64,000 nucleotides of DNA from Alkalihalobacillus alcalophilus ATCC 27647 = CGMCC 1.3604 (lineage in GTDB: Bacteria > Bacillota > Bacilli > Bacillales > Bacillaceae_D), in contig NZ_ALPT02000006.1 in NCBI RefSeq assembly GCF_000292245.2, positions 1 to 64,000 of the forward strand. The letters run 5' to 3'. Under the pieces are notes generated by a model, which searched no databases, was not told the origin of the DNA, and saw nothing but the letters and a program-made list of their open reading frames with translations. This document shows, piece by piece, positions 18,247 to 27,351 of the stretch (its first letter is position 1; each line of letters opens with the position of its first letter). Both the position numbers and the translations under genes were made by a program.

Positions 18247-19219
18247 CTGAGAAAATCCGTTCAACTAGTTGGCAGAGCGAAAGGGAAGCTCTTAAACAAA
18301 TGCCCTTGACACGTTTGAAAAGCGAGAACGCACTATCACACCAAACGGATAAGCTGTGAAGTAAGAAAAAGATAATAGGCCCTCCGGCAGTCGCTCCCAA
18401 AACCATACTCCGCGTCCTGCGGGAACCTTGCGAGCCTCCTCGGCAAGCCTTGCGGGGTCTCGCTCCACGGTTTATTCCCGCGGGAGTCTCCGTATGGTTT
18501 TGTCCGCTAAGTGTGGTGGAGAGGTTTGATGATATCGCCATTCTCAATCAGCTATTTCTAACGCAGAAGGACCTTCTTCTTCACTTTGTTAGTTATGAAA
18601 AGACAGGATTCCAATCGAAATAAGCTCGCTAGTCTAGCTAACAGAGCATCAACACGGATTTATTTACAACTGTAACGGAATGAGTCATGGAAGGAGAAAA
18701 ATCATTCTCAAGCTACTGTATTTTGAAGTATTGTCTGTTTTTTTATTCCATGAGAAAACCGAACCTAGATTCGATTCCATTATCTAGCGGACAAACAGAC
18801 ACGGAGACTCCCGCAGGAATAAACCGTCCAATGAGACCCCGCAAGCGTGCTGAGGAGGCTCATGAGGTTCTCGGCAAGGACGCGGAGTGTCTGTTTGGGA
18901 GCGACCGCCGGAGGGCCTATTATTTATTTCTTGATGCACAGATAACGTGAGATTGGTTTGTTCGTTTATGAACTTGACGTATTAAAGCAAAGGGTTGACT
19001 GTTTACATTTTTTTCAATAGGAAGGAAGAGTTAATCACATTGTTCGCGACAGCCGAAGTGCTTCATTTTAGTGAACCGTTTCCTTCAACAGCCTGCGAAG
19101 AGATGGGTTCAGACTGTCAGCGATTGAACCGTTCATGTAAAGTCAATTTGAGTCTTGTATCGCCCTTAAGTCAATCTCTATCAACGGTTAAGGGTCAATT
19201 ATACGCTGCGAAAGTTGAG
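18247..19219. mobile_element. non-coding mobile element, copy 2 (973 bp)
   Basis: Right terminal repeat TGCGAAAGTTGAG ends at 19219. On the left, the first 2 nt (CT) are kept but the next 13 nt of the repeat are missing, joining directly to GAGAAAATCCGTTCAAC. Perfect 7-bp direct repeats TTAATTA flank it (18240-18246, 19220-19226), so it inserted while complete and decayed later. GC-rich inverted arms lie at about 18374-18515 and 18782-18924. It holds roughly 100 bp near 18920-19050 that copies 1 and 3 lack. No gene inside. It sits exactly at the stop codon of the PpiC gene. Confidence 0.83.
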
Positions 19220-20083
19220 TTAATTATAATCGATATTGTATTGTTCTCTTAATAAGTTAACCCATGGTCCATACTCTACTTGAAACTTTTCATTAAATAG
19301 GATATCTTCAATCTCTTCTCTATGCTCTTCGAATTCTGCTTCTTTTGCTTCATTTTTCCCAGTCACTTTTATAATATGAAAACCAAATTCTGACTCGACC
19401 GGTTCACTAATTTGGTCCAATTCTAATTCAAAAGCAACTTCTTCAAATGGTTCGACCATATCCCCTTTTGAAAAATAACCTAATTGACCTCCTTCTTCTT
19501 TACTAGCTTCATCTGTTGAAAATTCGACGGCTAACGTAGAAAAATCTTCACCTGCCGCTAATTTTTCTTTCACCTCATTAGCGGTATCTTCATCTTCTAC
19601 TAAAATATGACTTGCTTCAACTTGTTCTTCTTGATTAAATTGTTCTTGATTTTCTTCAAAATACGCCACAGTCTCTTCTTCTGTCACTTCTATAATGGAA
19701 GACATTAACTTTTTTGTTAATAAGTAATAGTGTATATCATTTTCTAACTCTTCAATGCTCATTCCATTTTGACTAAGCATTTCCTGAAATGCTTCTTCTC
19801 CGTTATACATTTCATAATAATTTTCCATTTCAGCTGCCATTTCATCCTCAGTCACAGTAATTCCTTGCTCTTTTGCCTCTAATTCAATCATTTTGTCGGT
19901 AATTAGCGTTTCTAGTGCCGTTGCCCCATGTTGCGCCATCACTAATTGTTCAACTTGATCTTGTTTTATTTTTTCACCGTTTACTGTTGCTAGCACATTC
20001 GTTGAATTGGATACGTACACTCCTAATGCAATAGCCCCAACTAAGACCATAGCACTACTGATTATTACTATCGTTTTTCTCAT
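19220..20083 (-). CDS. PpiC/PrsA-type peptidyl-prolyl isomerase (foldase)
   Basis: A 287-aa exported, very acidic protein. One N-terminal membrane anchor (about 5-27), a SurA-type N-domain beginning ATVNGEKIKQDQVEQLV, a parvulin domain (about 155-245: EASHILVEDE, GGQLGYFSKGDMVEPFEEVAF, FGFHIIKV) and a short C-terminal helix. Unlike PrsA it has no lipobox cysteine, so it is anchored by the helix, resembling B. subtilis YacD. It helps fold proteins outside the membrane. The stop codon TAA is part of the 7-bp duplication made by mobile element copy 2. It follows the HtrA-type gene by 17 bp, a likely envelope quality-control operon. Confidence 0.88.
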   Translation of the reverse strand: MRKTIVIISSAMVLVGAIALGVYVSNSTNVLATVNGEKIKQDQVEQLVMAQHGATALETLITDKMIELEAKEQGITVTEDEMAAEMENYYEMYNGEEAFQEMLSQNGMSIEELENDIHYYLLTKKLMSSIIEVTEEETVAYFEENQEQFNQEEQVEASHILVEDEDTANEVKEKLAAGEDFSTLAVEFSTDEASKEEGGQLGYFSKGDMVEPFEEVAFELELDQISEPVESEFGFHIIKVTGKNEAKEAEFEEHREEIEDILFNEKFQVEYGPWVNLLREQYNIDYN

Positions 20084-20100
20084 TTATGATTCCAACTTTC

Positions 20101-21348
20101 TTATAAGGATGTATTGGCTGTTAATGTTAAATTTACTTGGATTAGCTCACCATTTCGATATAAACTGATTTCCACATTTTGACCAAGCTCAAGCTCTCGA
20201 TATAAAACTTTGCGTAATTCAGTTGCATCTTTTATTTCATTCTTATCAATAGATGTGACAATGTCACCAGCACGGAGACCTGCTCGATCAGCTGCAGACT
20301 GCGGCTCAACCGTTGTAATGACGACACCCTCTGTCACTTCATCTGGTAGCTCGCCTAAGTACCCCTGAGGAATCTCATGTAAATTCGCTAACCCTACACC
20401 TAAATAAGGTCGGCTAATTTCTCCTTTTTCAATAATTTCTTCCACCAAAGGTAGCAAATCATTACTCGGAATCGCAAAACCAATACCTTCAATTCCATTT
20501 TGAGCGATTTTTAAACTATTAATCCCAATGACTTCTCCATTGGTATTAATTAAAGCTCCACCACTATTTCCCGGATTAATAGCCGCATCTGTTTGAATAA
20601 CATCTAAATCCCATTCACCGGCCGAAGTCGTAACAGGAATGGTACGATTAATCGCTGAAATAATGCCTTGAGTGACGGTTCTCGATAAATCAAGCCCAAG
20701 CGGATTTCCAATCGCCAATACTTGTTCCCCAGGGCGCAGTGCGTCCGAATCACCAAAGGTTATGACGGAATGAACGGATTGTGAATCGATCGCTAATACA
20801 GCTATATCTGTCAGTGCATCAGAGCCGACTAGTTGAGCTTGAACTGAATCACCTGATGGCAATGATACTTCTATTCCGTCAGCGCCTTCAATGACATGAT
20901 GATTCGTAATCACAAAAGCTTTATCTCCTTCTTTTTTGAAGATGACACCTGAACCTGTCCCGGCTTCAACGGCTTCTTGTTCATTTCCTTGTTGATTTTG
21001 AAAAAAACCTCCGTAGCCTTGCTGACTTTGTAAATTAACTACCCCCACTATTGACTCTGATGCCTCTTCAATCATATCCATTAAATCCGTCGTTCCTGTC
21101 GATATATTTTGCACAGGAAGGGGATTTCCTTCATTATTTGACTGTTCATTCACTAGGGCCTCTTCATCAAGAGCAAGTGACAGTTGATTAGCGACGAGAT
21201 TTTCATAATAGCCTGTTTGAGGGATAACCATTAATGTAATCGCCGAACCAAGCACACCAGCACTTACCGTTTTAATAAACGAACGTCCTTTCTTTTTAGT
21301 GTTTGCTCTACTTTCCTTTTTAGAAATTTGTTCTTGCTCAATTTCCAC
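20101..21348 (-). CDS. HtrA-type serine protease with PDZ domain
   Basis: About 415-aa membrane-anchored DegP/HtrA protease. One transmembrane segment near 25-45, trypsin-like domain with His151 (TNHHVIEG), Asp181 (LTDIAVL) and Ser262 (NPGNSGGA), then a PDZ domain (about 315-405, with ITTVEPQSAADRAGLRAGDIV). Degrades misfolded exported proteins; B. subtilis HtrA/HtrB are under CssRS control (known; no site identified here). The GTG at 21348 has AGGTGG 8 nt upstream; another GTG at 21360 is in frame. Probably cotranscribed with the PpiC gene downstream. Confidence 0.88.
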   Translation of the reverse strand: MEIEQEQISKKESRANTKKKGRSFIKTVSAGVLGSAITLMVIPQTGYYENLVANQLSLALDEEALVNEQSNNEGNPLPVQNISTGTTDLMDMIEEASESIVGVVNLQSQQGYGGFFQNQQGNEQEAVEAGTGSGVIFKKEGDKAFVITNHHVIEGADGIEVSLPSGDSVQAQLVGSDALTDIAVLAIDSQSVHSVITFGDSDALRPGEQVLAIGNPLGLDLSRTVTQGIISAINRTIPVTTSAGEWDLDVIQTDAAINPGNSGGALINTNGEVIGINSLKIAQNGIEGIGFAIPSNDLLPLVEEIIEKGEISRPYLGVGLANLHEIPQGYLGELPDEVTEGVVITTVEPQSAADRAGLRAGDIVTSIDKNEIKDATELRKVLYRELELGQNVEISLYRNGELIQVNLTLTANTSL

Positions 21349-21535
21349 TCTACCCACCACCTATCACTTTATTGCTTAAGCTTTGATCCTACTTTAAAAC
21401 AGAAATAAGTCAGTCAGATGTCAAAAGTAGCGACAGTTATCAAAAATTGTGAGAAATGGATGCAGACGAGACAGTTCAACTCTATTGGGCGGGGATTTTT
21501 TACAGATTAGGCGCTTCTCCCTTTTAATCAACGCC

Positions 21536-21572
21536 AAAAAAACCTCATTTTGTCGTCATAACAAAATGAGGT
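21536..21572 (-). terminator. terminator of the BCCT carrier gene
   Basis: Stem AACCTCATTTTGT / ACAAAATGAGGTT, followed on the minus strand by TTTTTGG. It lies 24 bp past the stop codon. Confidence 0.85.
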
Positions 21573-21596
21573 TCTTCTATTTACTTTTTTACGTTA

Positions 21597-23114
21597 TCAT
21601 TTCATTTTCGGTTGTTTTTTGATTCGACCAAGACCGAGTTCTTTTGCTTCTTTATGAAGAGCTTTTAATAAACTAATCATCATCAATAACATAATCAATG
21701 AGAATGGAAGGGCAGCAGAAATCATCGTATTTTGTAAAGCCGGCAAACCGCCAGAATAAAGCAAAACCAACGCAATCGCCGCAACCATAATTCCCCATAT
21801 TAGCTTAATTTTTGTACTAGGCGTTTGTGAGCCATCAGTTGTCATCATACCTAATACATATGTACCAGAATCAGCTGATGTGATTAAAAAGATCGCAATC
21901 AAAACAAGGGCTAATAAGGACATAATTAAAGAAAGTGGAAAATTCGCTAAGACACCGAATAAACTTTCTTCTATTGCTAAATTGGAAAGCATCGCCACTC
22001 CCGTATGCTCGTACATCATCGCCGTACCACCAAATGTGGCAAACCAGAAAAAGCCAACTAAGGAAGGTAAAAATAAAACACCAAAAACAAATTCTCTAAT
22101 GGAGCGCCCTCGAGAAACACGGGCAATAAATATCCCCACAAATGGAGCCCATGAAATCCACCATGCCCAATAAAAGATTGTCCAGCCATCAATCCATTCT
22201 CTTGCCTCTGTATTAAACGGAGCAATTCGAAAACTCATTTGGAAAAAGTTTTGAATATAACCGCCTAATGTATCCGTATATAGATTAAGAATCGCAACAG
22301 TAGGACCAAAGATAAAGACAAATAATAATAAAATTAACGCTAAAATCATATTCAGATTACTTAAAATCCGTATCCCTTTTTCAATCCCTGTTAATGCGGA
22401 AATCATAAATAATACTGTAACTACGACTAAAATAGCTAATTGAATCCAAAAATTTAAAGGCAATCCAAATAAATAACTCATTCCACCATTGACTTGAGAA
22501 ACCCCAAATCCTAGAGTTGTGGCCACACCGATAACCGTAGCGAATACAGCAATTACATCAATTGCGACTCCCAAGCCACCGTCCACTCTATTGCCCAATA
22601 ACGGCCTCAAACTCGCACTTATTAATGCTTTCTCACCACGCCTAAATGTAAAATAGGCAATAACTAATGCGACTAAACCATAAATAGCCCAAGCATGAAT
22701 GCCCCAATGAAAGAACGTAAATCGCAAGGCATCTCGCATTCCTTGTGTTGCTCCTTCTTGACCAGTCGGCGAGCTAACCGCATAATGACTTAGTGGTTCT
22801 GCCGTTCCCCAGAACACAAGCCCAATTCCCATACCGGCACTAAATAAAAGAGCAAACCATGTCGGACGGTTAAATTGCGGTTTATCATCCTGCTTCCCTA
22901 ATTTTATCATTCCAACCGGACTTATTAAAAAATAGAGACATACAAGAGCAATAACTGTCACTAAAATTAAATAATACCACCCAAAGGATGACGATATAAA
23001 AGCCGTTAATTGACCGGTCCATTCTTCTAAAAGTTTTGGAGCAAAAATTCCAAACAAAACAATGATCATTAATAAAGAAACAGATAAATAAAATACAAGT
23101 GACTTATTTTTCAT
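21597..23114 (-). CDS. BCCT-family osmolyte/onium transporter
   Basis: A 505-aa carrier with twelve predicted membrane segments. Family marks: GMGIGLVFWGTAEPLSHY (about 97-114), the tryptophan box WTIFYWAWWISWAPFVG (about 317-333) and FIARVSRGRSIREFV. BCCT carriers move betaine, choline, carnitine, ectoine or dimethylsulfoniopropionate with Na+; B. subtilis OpuD is a relative. I chose the ATG at 23114 with AAAGGAACTTTAC upstream; a longer frame to 23270 crosses a terminator and is not credible. It follows the sulfonate genes on the same strand but behind a terminator, so its link to sulfur is open. Confidence 0.88.
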   Translation of the reverse strand: MKNKSLVFYLSVSLLMIIVLFGIFAPKLLEEWTGQLTAFISSSFGWYYLILVTVIALVCLYFLISPVGMIKLGKQDDKPQFNRPTWFALLFSAGMGIGLVFWGTAEPLSHYAVSSPTGQEGATQGMRDALRFTFFHWGIHAWAIYGLVALVIAYFTFRRGEKALISASLRPLLGNRVDGGLGVAIDVIAVFATVIGVATTLGFGVSQVNGGMSYLFGLPLNFWIQLAILVVVTVLFMISALTGIEKGIRILSNLNMILALILLLFVFIFGPTVAILNLYTDTLGGYIQNFFQMSFRIAPFNTEAREWIDGWTIFYWAWWISWAPFVGIFIARVSRGRSIREFVFGVLFLPSLVGFFWFATFGGTAMMYEHTGVAMLSNLAIEESLFGVLANFPLSLIMSLLALVLIAIFLITSADSGTYVLGMMTTDGSQTPSTKIKLIWGIMVAAIALVLLYSGGLPALQNTMISAALPFSLIMLLMMISLLKALHKEAKELGLGRIKKQPKMK

Positions 23115-23184
23115 GTAAAGTTCCTTTCCCTTCAATAACTTTGAAAATCTCCCTATATAGGAGACGTACCTCCCCAGAAACAGG

Positions 23185-23216
23185 AAAAAACACGCCGATT
23201 CAAACGACGTGTTTTT
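23185..23216 (-). terminator. terminator after ssuE
   Basis: Minus-strand stem AAAAACACGTCG / CGGCGTGTTTTTT. It lies about 175 bp past the ssuE stop codon and 70 bp before the BCCT start, so it could also act as a leader hairpin of that gene. The stretch 23217-23390 shows nothing else clear. Confidence 0.7.
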
Positions 23217-23390
23217 ATAACATAACATAACATCCATGTTATTTCTAGCCCGCAATAAACGAAAAACCATTCGTTTGGGACCGACACGCTCATTTTATTT
23301 CGCGTGTTTATTTTGTCCGTAACCTCAGCTCTTCATTCAATGGCAATGAACTCTTAAACCTGATTACTGCAAGATATTTTAACCTTATAA

Positions 23391-23909
23391 TCACTTGATA
23401 AACTCAGTTAGTGTTCGGTCAATTCTCTCTTTCGCTTGTTTGGTTAGGACTAATTCCTTACTATCATCCCAATTTACATCGCTTTCAACGGTATATAAAC
23501 CTTTAGCAATCCATTTAGCCCCTAAAGCAGATAAGACAGGTTTTAAACTATAATCCACCATTAATAAATGAGCTAAACTTCCCCCAATAACAAAGGGCAA
23601 TACAGATTTGTCTTTTAAGCCATCTTGCGGCAATAAATCTAAATACGTCTTTAGTACTCCAGTAAATGAGGCTTTATATACTTGCGAGGCGACAATGACT
23701 AAATCCGCTTTATCGACTTTTTTATTAAATTCTTTTACTTTTTCATGATTGAATTGAGCTTGAATAAGAGCCTCTGCTGGGATATCTGTCACATGCAAAA
23801 CTTCCGCTTTAACGCCTTGACGAGCATAAAACTGTTGAGCATATGTGATTAATCCATTTAAACGAGACGATTTATATGGACTGCCCGAAATGATCACGAT
23901 ATGGAGCAT
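23391..23909 (-). CDS. ssuE: NADPH-dependent FMN reductase, SsuE family
   Basis: A 172-aa flavodoxin-fold reductase. N-terminal phosphate loop ISGSPYKSSRLNGL (about 7-20), VIVASQVYKASFTGVLKTYLDLLPQ (about 71-95) and the SsuE-typical IGGSLAHLLMVDYSLKPVLSALGA. It supplies FMNH2 to two-component monooxygenases that release sulfite from sulfonates, probably serving the flavin monooxygenase gene at 27352. Own ribosome site AAGGAGGAAAATTAA. Preceded by an attenuator-like leader (23927-23998). Confidence 0.9.
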   Translation of the reverse strand: MLHIVIISGSPYKSSRLNGLITYAQQFYARQGVKAEVLHVTDIPAEALIQAQFNHEKVKEFNKKVDKADLVIVASQVYKASFTGVLKTYLDLLPQDGLKDKSVLPFVIGGSLAHLLMVDYSLKPVLSALGAKWIAKGLYTVESDVNWDDSKELVLTKQAKERIDRTLTEFIK

Positions 23910-23926
23910 TTAATTTTCCTCCTTCT

Positions 23927-23998
23927 CCTCTTGAAAAAGAGGCAAAGCTGTTTATTAACAACGATGCCTCTGGTCATCCAGTCGGTCGAATTATTTAA
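23927..23998 (-). promoter_or_regulatory. attenuator-like leader before ssuE (motif copy 4)
   Basis: Read as RNA: ACCGA, stem CTGG-atga-CCAG, then A and directly the 5' arm GAGGCA of a terminator whose 3' arm is TGCCTC followed by TTTTT. Same architecture as at 29797, 30227 and 35214. The loop of the terminator is long (about 22 nt). Function as transcription attenuator is inference. Confidence 0.55.
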
Positions 23999-24012
23999 TT
24001 TATTTTATGCCT

Positions 24013-24519
24013 TTAAATATAATAAGTGATTGGGATATGTTTTTTTAAAATCGAAAATAAATATTCTTTTATTTCATGCTCTGACTCTTTTCGTTCACAT
24101 GGATAAGGTGATTTTTTCGTTTCGTCCATGACATAAATCGTTGGTATTAATTCTGTAGTCGCTAAACTAATAAGAACAGGTTTAAGACTAAATTCAATGA
24201 CTGAAGCATGGACTCTCGTTCCACCAATAATGGCAGGTAAAATCATTTTCCCTTTAAAAATACTTTTATCAAGATCATTTAAAAAATCCTTCATTTCTTT
24301 ATAAGGTCTTTCTTTAGCCTCAAATAAAAGAACAACTAAATTAGCTTTGTCGATAGCTTGTAATGCCTTCGTTTCTTTTCTAATATTCGAAAAATCTTTA
24401 ACAGATACGGAAGAAATAATATCTCCAAATTTATCTAATTGGCTTTTTAAGGCGGTATGAATACAACCTAATGAAGGCTCCTTAGTGGGTACTTCAATAA
24501 TCGTTATTTGATATGACAT
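24013..24519 (-). CDS. divergent SsuE/flavodoxin-like protein
   Basis: A 168-aa protein aligned by eye with SsuE: the block GKMILPAIIGGTRVHASVIEFSLKPVLISLATTELI matches IGGSLAHLLMVDYSLKPVLSALGA of the downstream ssuE. The N-terminal phosphate loop is degenerate (EVPTKEPSLGCIHTAL instead of SGSPxxxSRL), so FMN binding may be lost or changed. The ATG at 24519 has GGGGATGAGACT upstream; a longer frame to 24603 would overlap the permease stop region. Last gene of the sulfonate transporter unit. Possibly a regulatory or partner subunit of SsuE (inference). Confidence 0.65.
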   Translation of the reverse strand: MSYQITIIEVPTKEPSLGCIHTALKSQLDKFGDIISSVSVKDFSNIRKETKALQAIDKANLVVLLFEAKERPYKEMKDFLNDLDKSIFKGKMILPAIIGGTRVHASVIEFSLKPVLISLATTELIPTIYVMDETKKSPYPCERKESEHEIKEYLFSILKKHIPITYYI

Positions 24520-24620
24520 AGTCTCATCCCCACACTTCTTATTAATTCTTAATATTCCTACTTGTTTAATAAGAATTATAACAATAAAAGTGGTGAATAG
24601 CAATCCCTATACATTTATTT

Positions 24621-25448
24621 TTAGTCTATTTTCCAAGGTGTTAATCGCTTTTCTAAACGTAAGAGCGAATAATTGACAAGCATACCAATAACCGAAATCG
24701 TAATAATTCCCGCATACATATAAGGGATTTGGAAACTGTGCTGCGAATTAATAATTAAATAACCTAGACCAGCTTTTGCCCCAATCATTTCAGCAGCCAT
24801 TAAGACGAGAATCGAACCTGCTGCTGCCAATCTTATTCCAACAAAAATAGTCGGAATAGCAGCTGGTAAAATCACTTTTATAAACAGCCGAAAGGGGCTT
24901 AATGCCATAGAACGTGCCGACTTAATAAATAAAGGATCAACATTTCGGACTGAACTTATCGTACTTAACAAAATCGGAAAAAAGCAAGCATATAAGACAA
25001 CTGCTACTTTCGATGCTTCACCGATTCCAAGTAATAAAATAAAAACAGGGAGAATCGCAAGTGCTGCTGTGTTTCGAAACGCTTCTAAAATCGGATTAAA
25101 TAAATCAGAAATCGGTTTAAACCAGCCTATCAATAAGCCAATTGGAATAGCAATGATTAGAGCAAGTGTAAATCCGACGACTGACCGTGTTAAACTGGCA
25201 ACCAAATGTGTCGTTAACTGACCCGTTGCAATTAACTCCCATAATCCACTCAATACTACTGAAATGGGAGGAAAAAACGCTACTTCTACTAGCCCTAATC
25301 TCGGAATTACTTCCCACAAGGCAAGAAAGAGTATGATCACAATTGATTTTGAAACTATCGCTTTCCCTGTTTGATATAAACCGTTGAACGGTTTCATTCG
25401 GAGCGTTTGGTTTTTACGTAATCGAATAACCGTATCCGTGCGAGCCAT
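24621..25448 (-). CDS. ssuC: sulfonate/taurine ABC transporter permease (SsuC/TauC type)
   Basis: A 275-aa membrane protein with about six transmembrane segments and the BPD permease EAA loop (ARSMALSPFRLFIKVILPAAIPTIFVGIRL split over about 178-208). Works with the ATPase at 25467 and the binding protein at 26306. ATG start after AAGGAAGAATAAA; 18 bp after the ATPase gene. Substrate class assigned from the neighbouring TauD-type and monooxygenase genes; nitrate or other alkylated anions are the alternative for this family. Confidence 0.88.
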   Translation of the reverse strand: MARTDTVIRLRKNQTLRMKPFNGLYQTGKAIVSKSIVIILFLALWEVIPRLGLVEVAFFPPISVVLSGLWELIATGQLTTHLVASLTRSVVGFTLALIIAIPIGLLIGWFKPISDLFNPILEAFRNTAALAILPVFILLLGIGEASKVAVVLYACFFPILLSTISSVRNVDPLFIKSARSMALSPFRLFIKVILPAAIPTIFVGIRLAAAGSILVLMAAEMIGAKAGLGYLIINSQHSFQIPYMYAGIITISVIGMLVNYSLLRLEKRLTPWKID

Positions 25449-25466
25449 TTTATTCTTCCTTTCTTA

Positions 25467-26282
25467 TTATGAAATATTTATCTTTTCTTGTCTTTGTGCT
25501 TTACTCACTTCATCTTGCAACAATGTCCATAACCGGTGGCGATAAGCACCGAATTCAGGCAACGAACGAATATCCTCTTCGGATTGTAAAGCATGTAAAT
25601 CAATTTCTACTATTTCTTTGATTTGTCCAGGACGTGAGGTCATCACCGCCACTCTTTCTCCTAAATAGACAGCTTCATCAATACCATGTGTAATAAAAAC
25701 GATCGTCTTTTTAGTCTTTTTCCAAATTTTTAATAATTCTTCTTGTAACGTTTCGCGCGTTTGAGCATCGAGTGCCGCAAATGGTTCATCCATCATTAAC
25801 ACGTCTGGTTCATAAGCAAGGCTTCTCGCAATCGCCACTCTTTGTTTCATACCACCGGACAATTCATGTGGGTAACGATTTTCAAAACCTTCTAATCCAA
25901 CAAGCTTTATATATTCTTTCGCTTTTTTAATCCGTTCTGGCTTTGAATAGCCTTTTTCTTCCAGTCCGAATGTGACATTTCCTAAAGTTGTTAACCACGG
26001 AAAGAGGGCATATTGTTGAAAGACAATGCCTCGATTTAATGATGGTCCAGTTATTTCTTTACCGTCTAGTGTAATGGTGCCACTAGTTGGTAAAGTTAAG
26101 CCTGCTAGTAAATCTAATAAGGTTGATTTGCCACAACCACTTGGACCAACAATTACAAGAAATTCTCCCTCTTTAATATCTAAAGATACATCGGTTATCG
26201 CCTGAAACGGCTCATCATGAACATGTTTTTTTTGCTTTGTTGAAAATTGCTTATTAATATTCAAAACTTGAATCTTGCTCAT
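25467..26282 (-). CDS. ssuB: sulfonate/taurine ABC transporter ATPase (SsuB/TauB type)
   Basis: A 271-aa ABC ATPase: Walker A GPSGCGKS (46-53), Q-loop FQQYALFPW, signature LSGGMKQR (141-148), Walker B VLMMDEP (161-167), and H-loop VFITHGIDEA. Matches the nitrate/sulfonate/taurine subfamily. Cotranscribed with the binding protein 23 bp upstream and permease downstream. Confidence 0.9.
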   Translation of the reverse strand: MSKIQVLNINKQFSTKQKKHVHDEPFQAITDVSLDIKEGEFLVIVGPSGCGKSTLLDLLAGLTLPTSGTITLDGKEITGPSLNRGIVFQQYALFPWLTTLGNVTFGLEEKGYSKPERIKKAKEYIKLVGLEGFENRYPHELSGGMKQRVAIARSLAYEPDVLMMDEPFAALDAQTRETLQEELLKIWKKTKKTIVFITHGIDEAVYLGERVAVMTSRPGQIKEIVEIDLHALQSEEDIRSLPEFGAYRHRLWTLLQDEVSKAQRQEKINIS

Positions 26283-26305
26283 TTTTTATCCCCTCTTTTC
26301 CATCG

Positions 26306-27325
26306 CTATTCCCCGTATGGATTAAACTCATTTGTATAAATCCCTTTCGCTTCAATATCTCCTTTATTTAAAAAGCCATCATGCTCTAGCCATTCAATCC
26401 AAACTTGAAATTCAGATTCCAAAATCTGCCCTCCTGCTCCTTCGATCCCAACACTTTTCCAATATTGAACTAAATTAGTATCTTCATTTCGGTCTCGTTT
26501 TTCAATGATGGAAACCATTCTTTCCCTTACTTCTTCAACAGGAGTTTCACGAGCCCACTCAATCGCTTTTGCCATGCCTTCCACAAATTTTTTCACCGTA
26601 TTCGGATTATCTTGAATAAAGTCATCTCGGAAAACGAGGCTGCCCGCTGTAAAGTTGCCGAATAAATCTCGGTCTGTAAATAAAGGTCTAACCCCGCCAC
26701 GTTCTAAAGCAACATCTTGTAAAATCCCCGAAAGGGTTGCAACATCTAATTGTCCTGAGCGCAAGGATTGCTCTCCATTAACAGGTGGGATCACAACTAA
26801 CGAAACTTGCTCAATCTCCTCTTCTGTTAACCCTTCTTGACGTAAATATTCAACAATCGCAAATTCATGATGAGCTCCTAGTGTATTTACTCCAATCTTT
26901 TTCCCGATTAAATCCTTCGCTTCTTGGATTGGGCTATCTTCTAACACGAAGTATCCCGTCCACGTTTCATCATCGACTCCGTAATAACCGATCACAGAAG
27001 TAATTGGAGCACCGGCTTCGACTAATTTAACAATCGCCCCGTTAAAAGCTCCACCAAAATCAATACTCCCTGTTACAGTTGCTTGAATGTTCTCAGGTCC
27101 ACTTGTTGTATTCCCGACCCATTCTAATTGAAGTGGTTCTAAATAGCCTAAATCCTCGGCAAGCTCCCAATAGCTCACCGTTCCTGCTCCCCCTAAATAT
27201 TTTAGCGTTTCTACTTCTAACTCTCCGTCATCACTTGTTGCACTAGTTGATGTTTCTTGGCATGCAACCAAAAACAAACTAAAAACAGTAAGTGCAAGAA
27301 CCCATTTAAATCGAACAAACTCCAT
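26306..27325 (-). CDS. ssuA: sulfonate/taurine ABC transporter substrate-binding lipoprotein
   Basis: A 339-aa lipoprotein with lipobox LVAC (Cys about residue 22). The mature domain has the SsuA/TauA features LKYLGGAGTVSYWELAEDLGY, GNTTSGPENIQATVTGSIDFGGAF and IGVNTLGAHHEF. It captures an organosulfonate outside the cell. Follows the monooxygenase by 26 bp, so oxygenase and transporter are one unit. Confidence 0.88.
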   Translation of the reverse strand: MEFVRFKWVLALTVFSLFLVACQETSTSATSDDGELEVETLKYLGGAGTVSYWELAEDLGYLEPLQLEWVGNTTSGPENIQATVTGSIDFGGAFNGAIVKLVEAGAPITSVIGYYGVDDETWTGYFVLEDSPIQEAKDLIGKKIGVNTLGAHHEFAIVEYLRQEGLTEEEIEQVSLVVIPPVNGEQSLRSGQLDVATLSGILQDVALERGGVRPLFTDRDLFGNFTAGSLVFRDDFIQDNPNTVKKFVEGMAKAIEWARETPVEEVRERMVSIIEKRDRNEDTNLVQYWKSVGIEGAGGQILESEFQVWIEWLEHDGFLNKGDIEAKGIYTNEFNPYGE

Positions 27326-27351
27326 TTACATCTCCCCCTTGAATCGACAAA

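Noticed and set aside
11138..23114. Dimethylsulfoniopropionate pathway from the AcuI-like reductase plus BCCT carrier
   Set aside because: The two genes are 10 kb apart with ger operons between, no lyase or CoA-transferase gene is present, and the reductase group is broad.
23970..23998. Kink-turn in the attenuator motif
   Set aside because: The strand after the stem has AG or AA rather than GA, so the tandem sheared pairs of a kink-turn cannot form.
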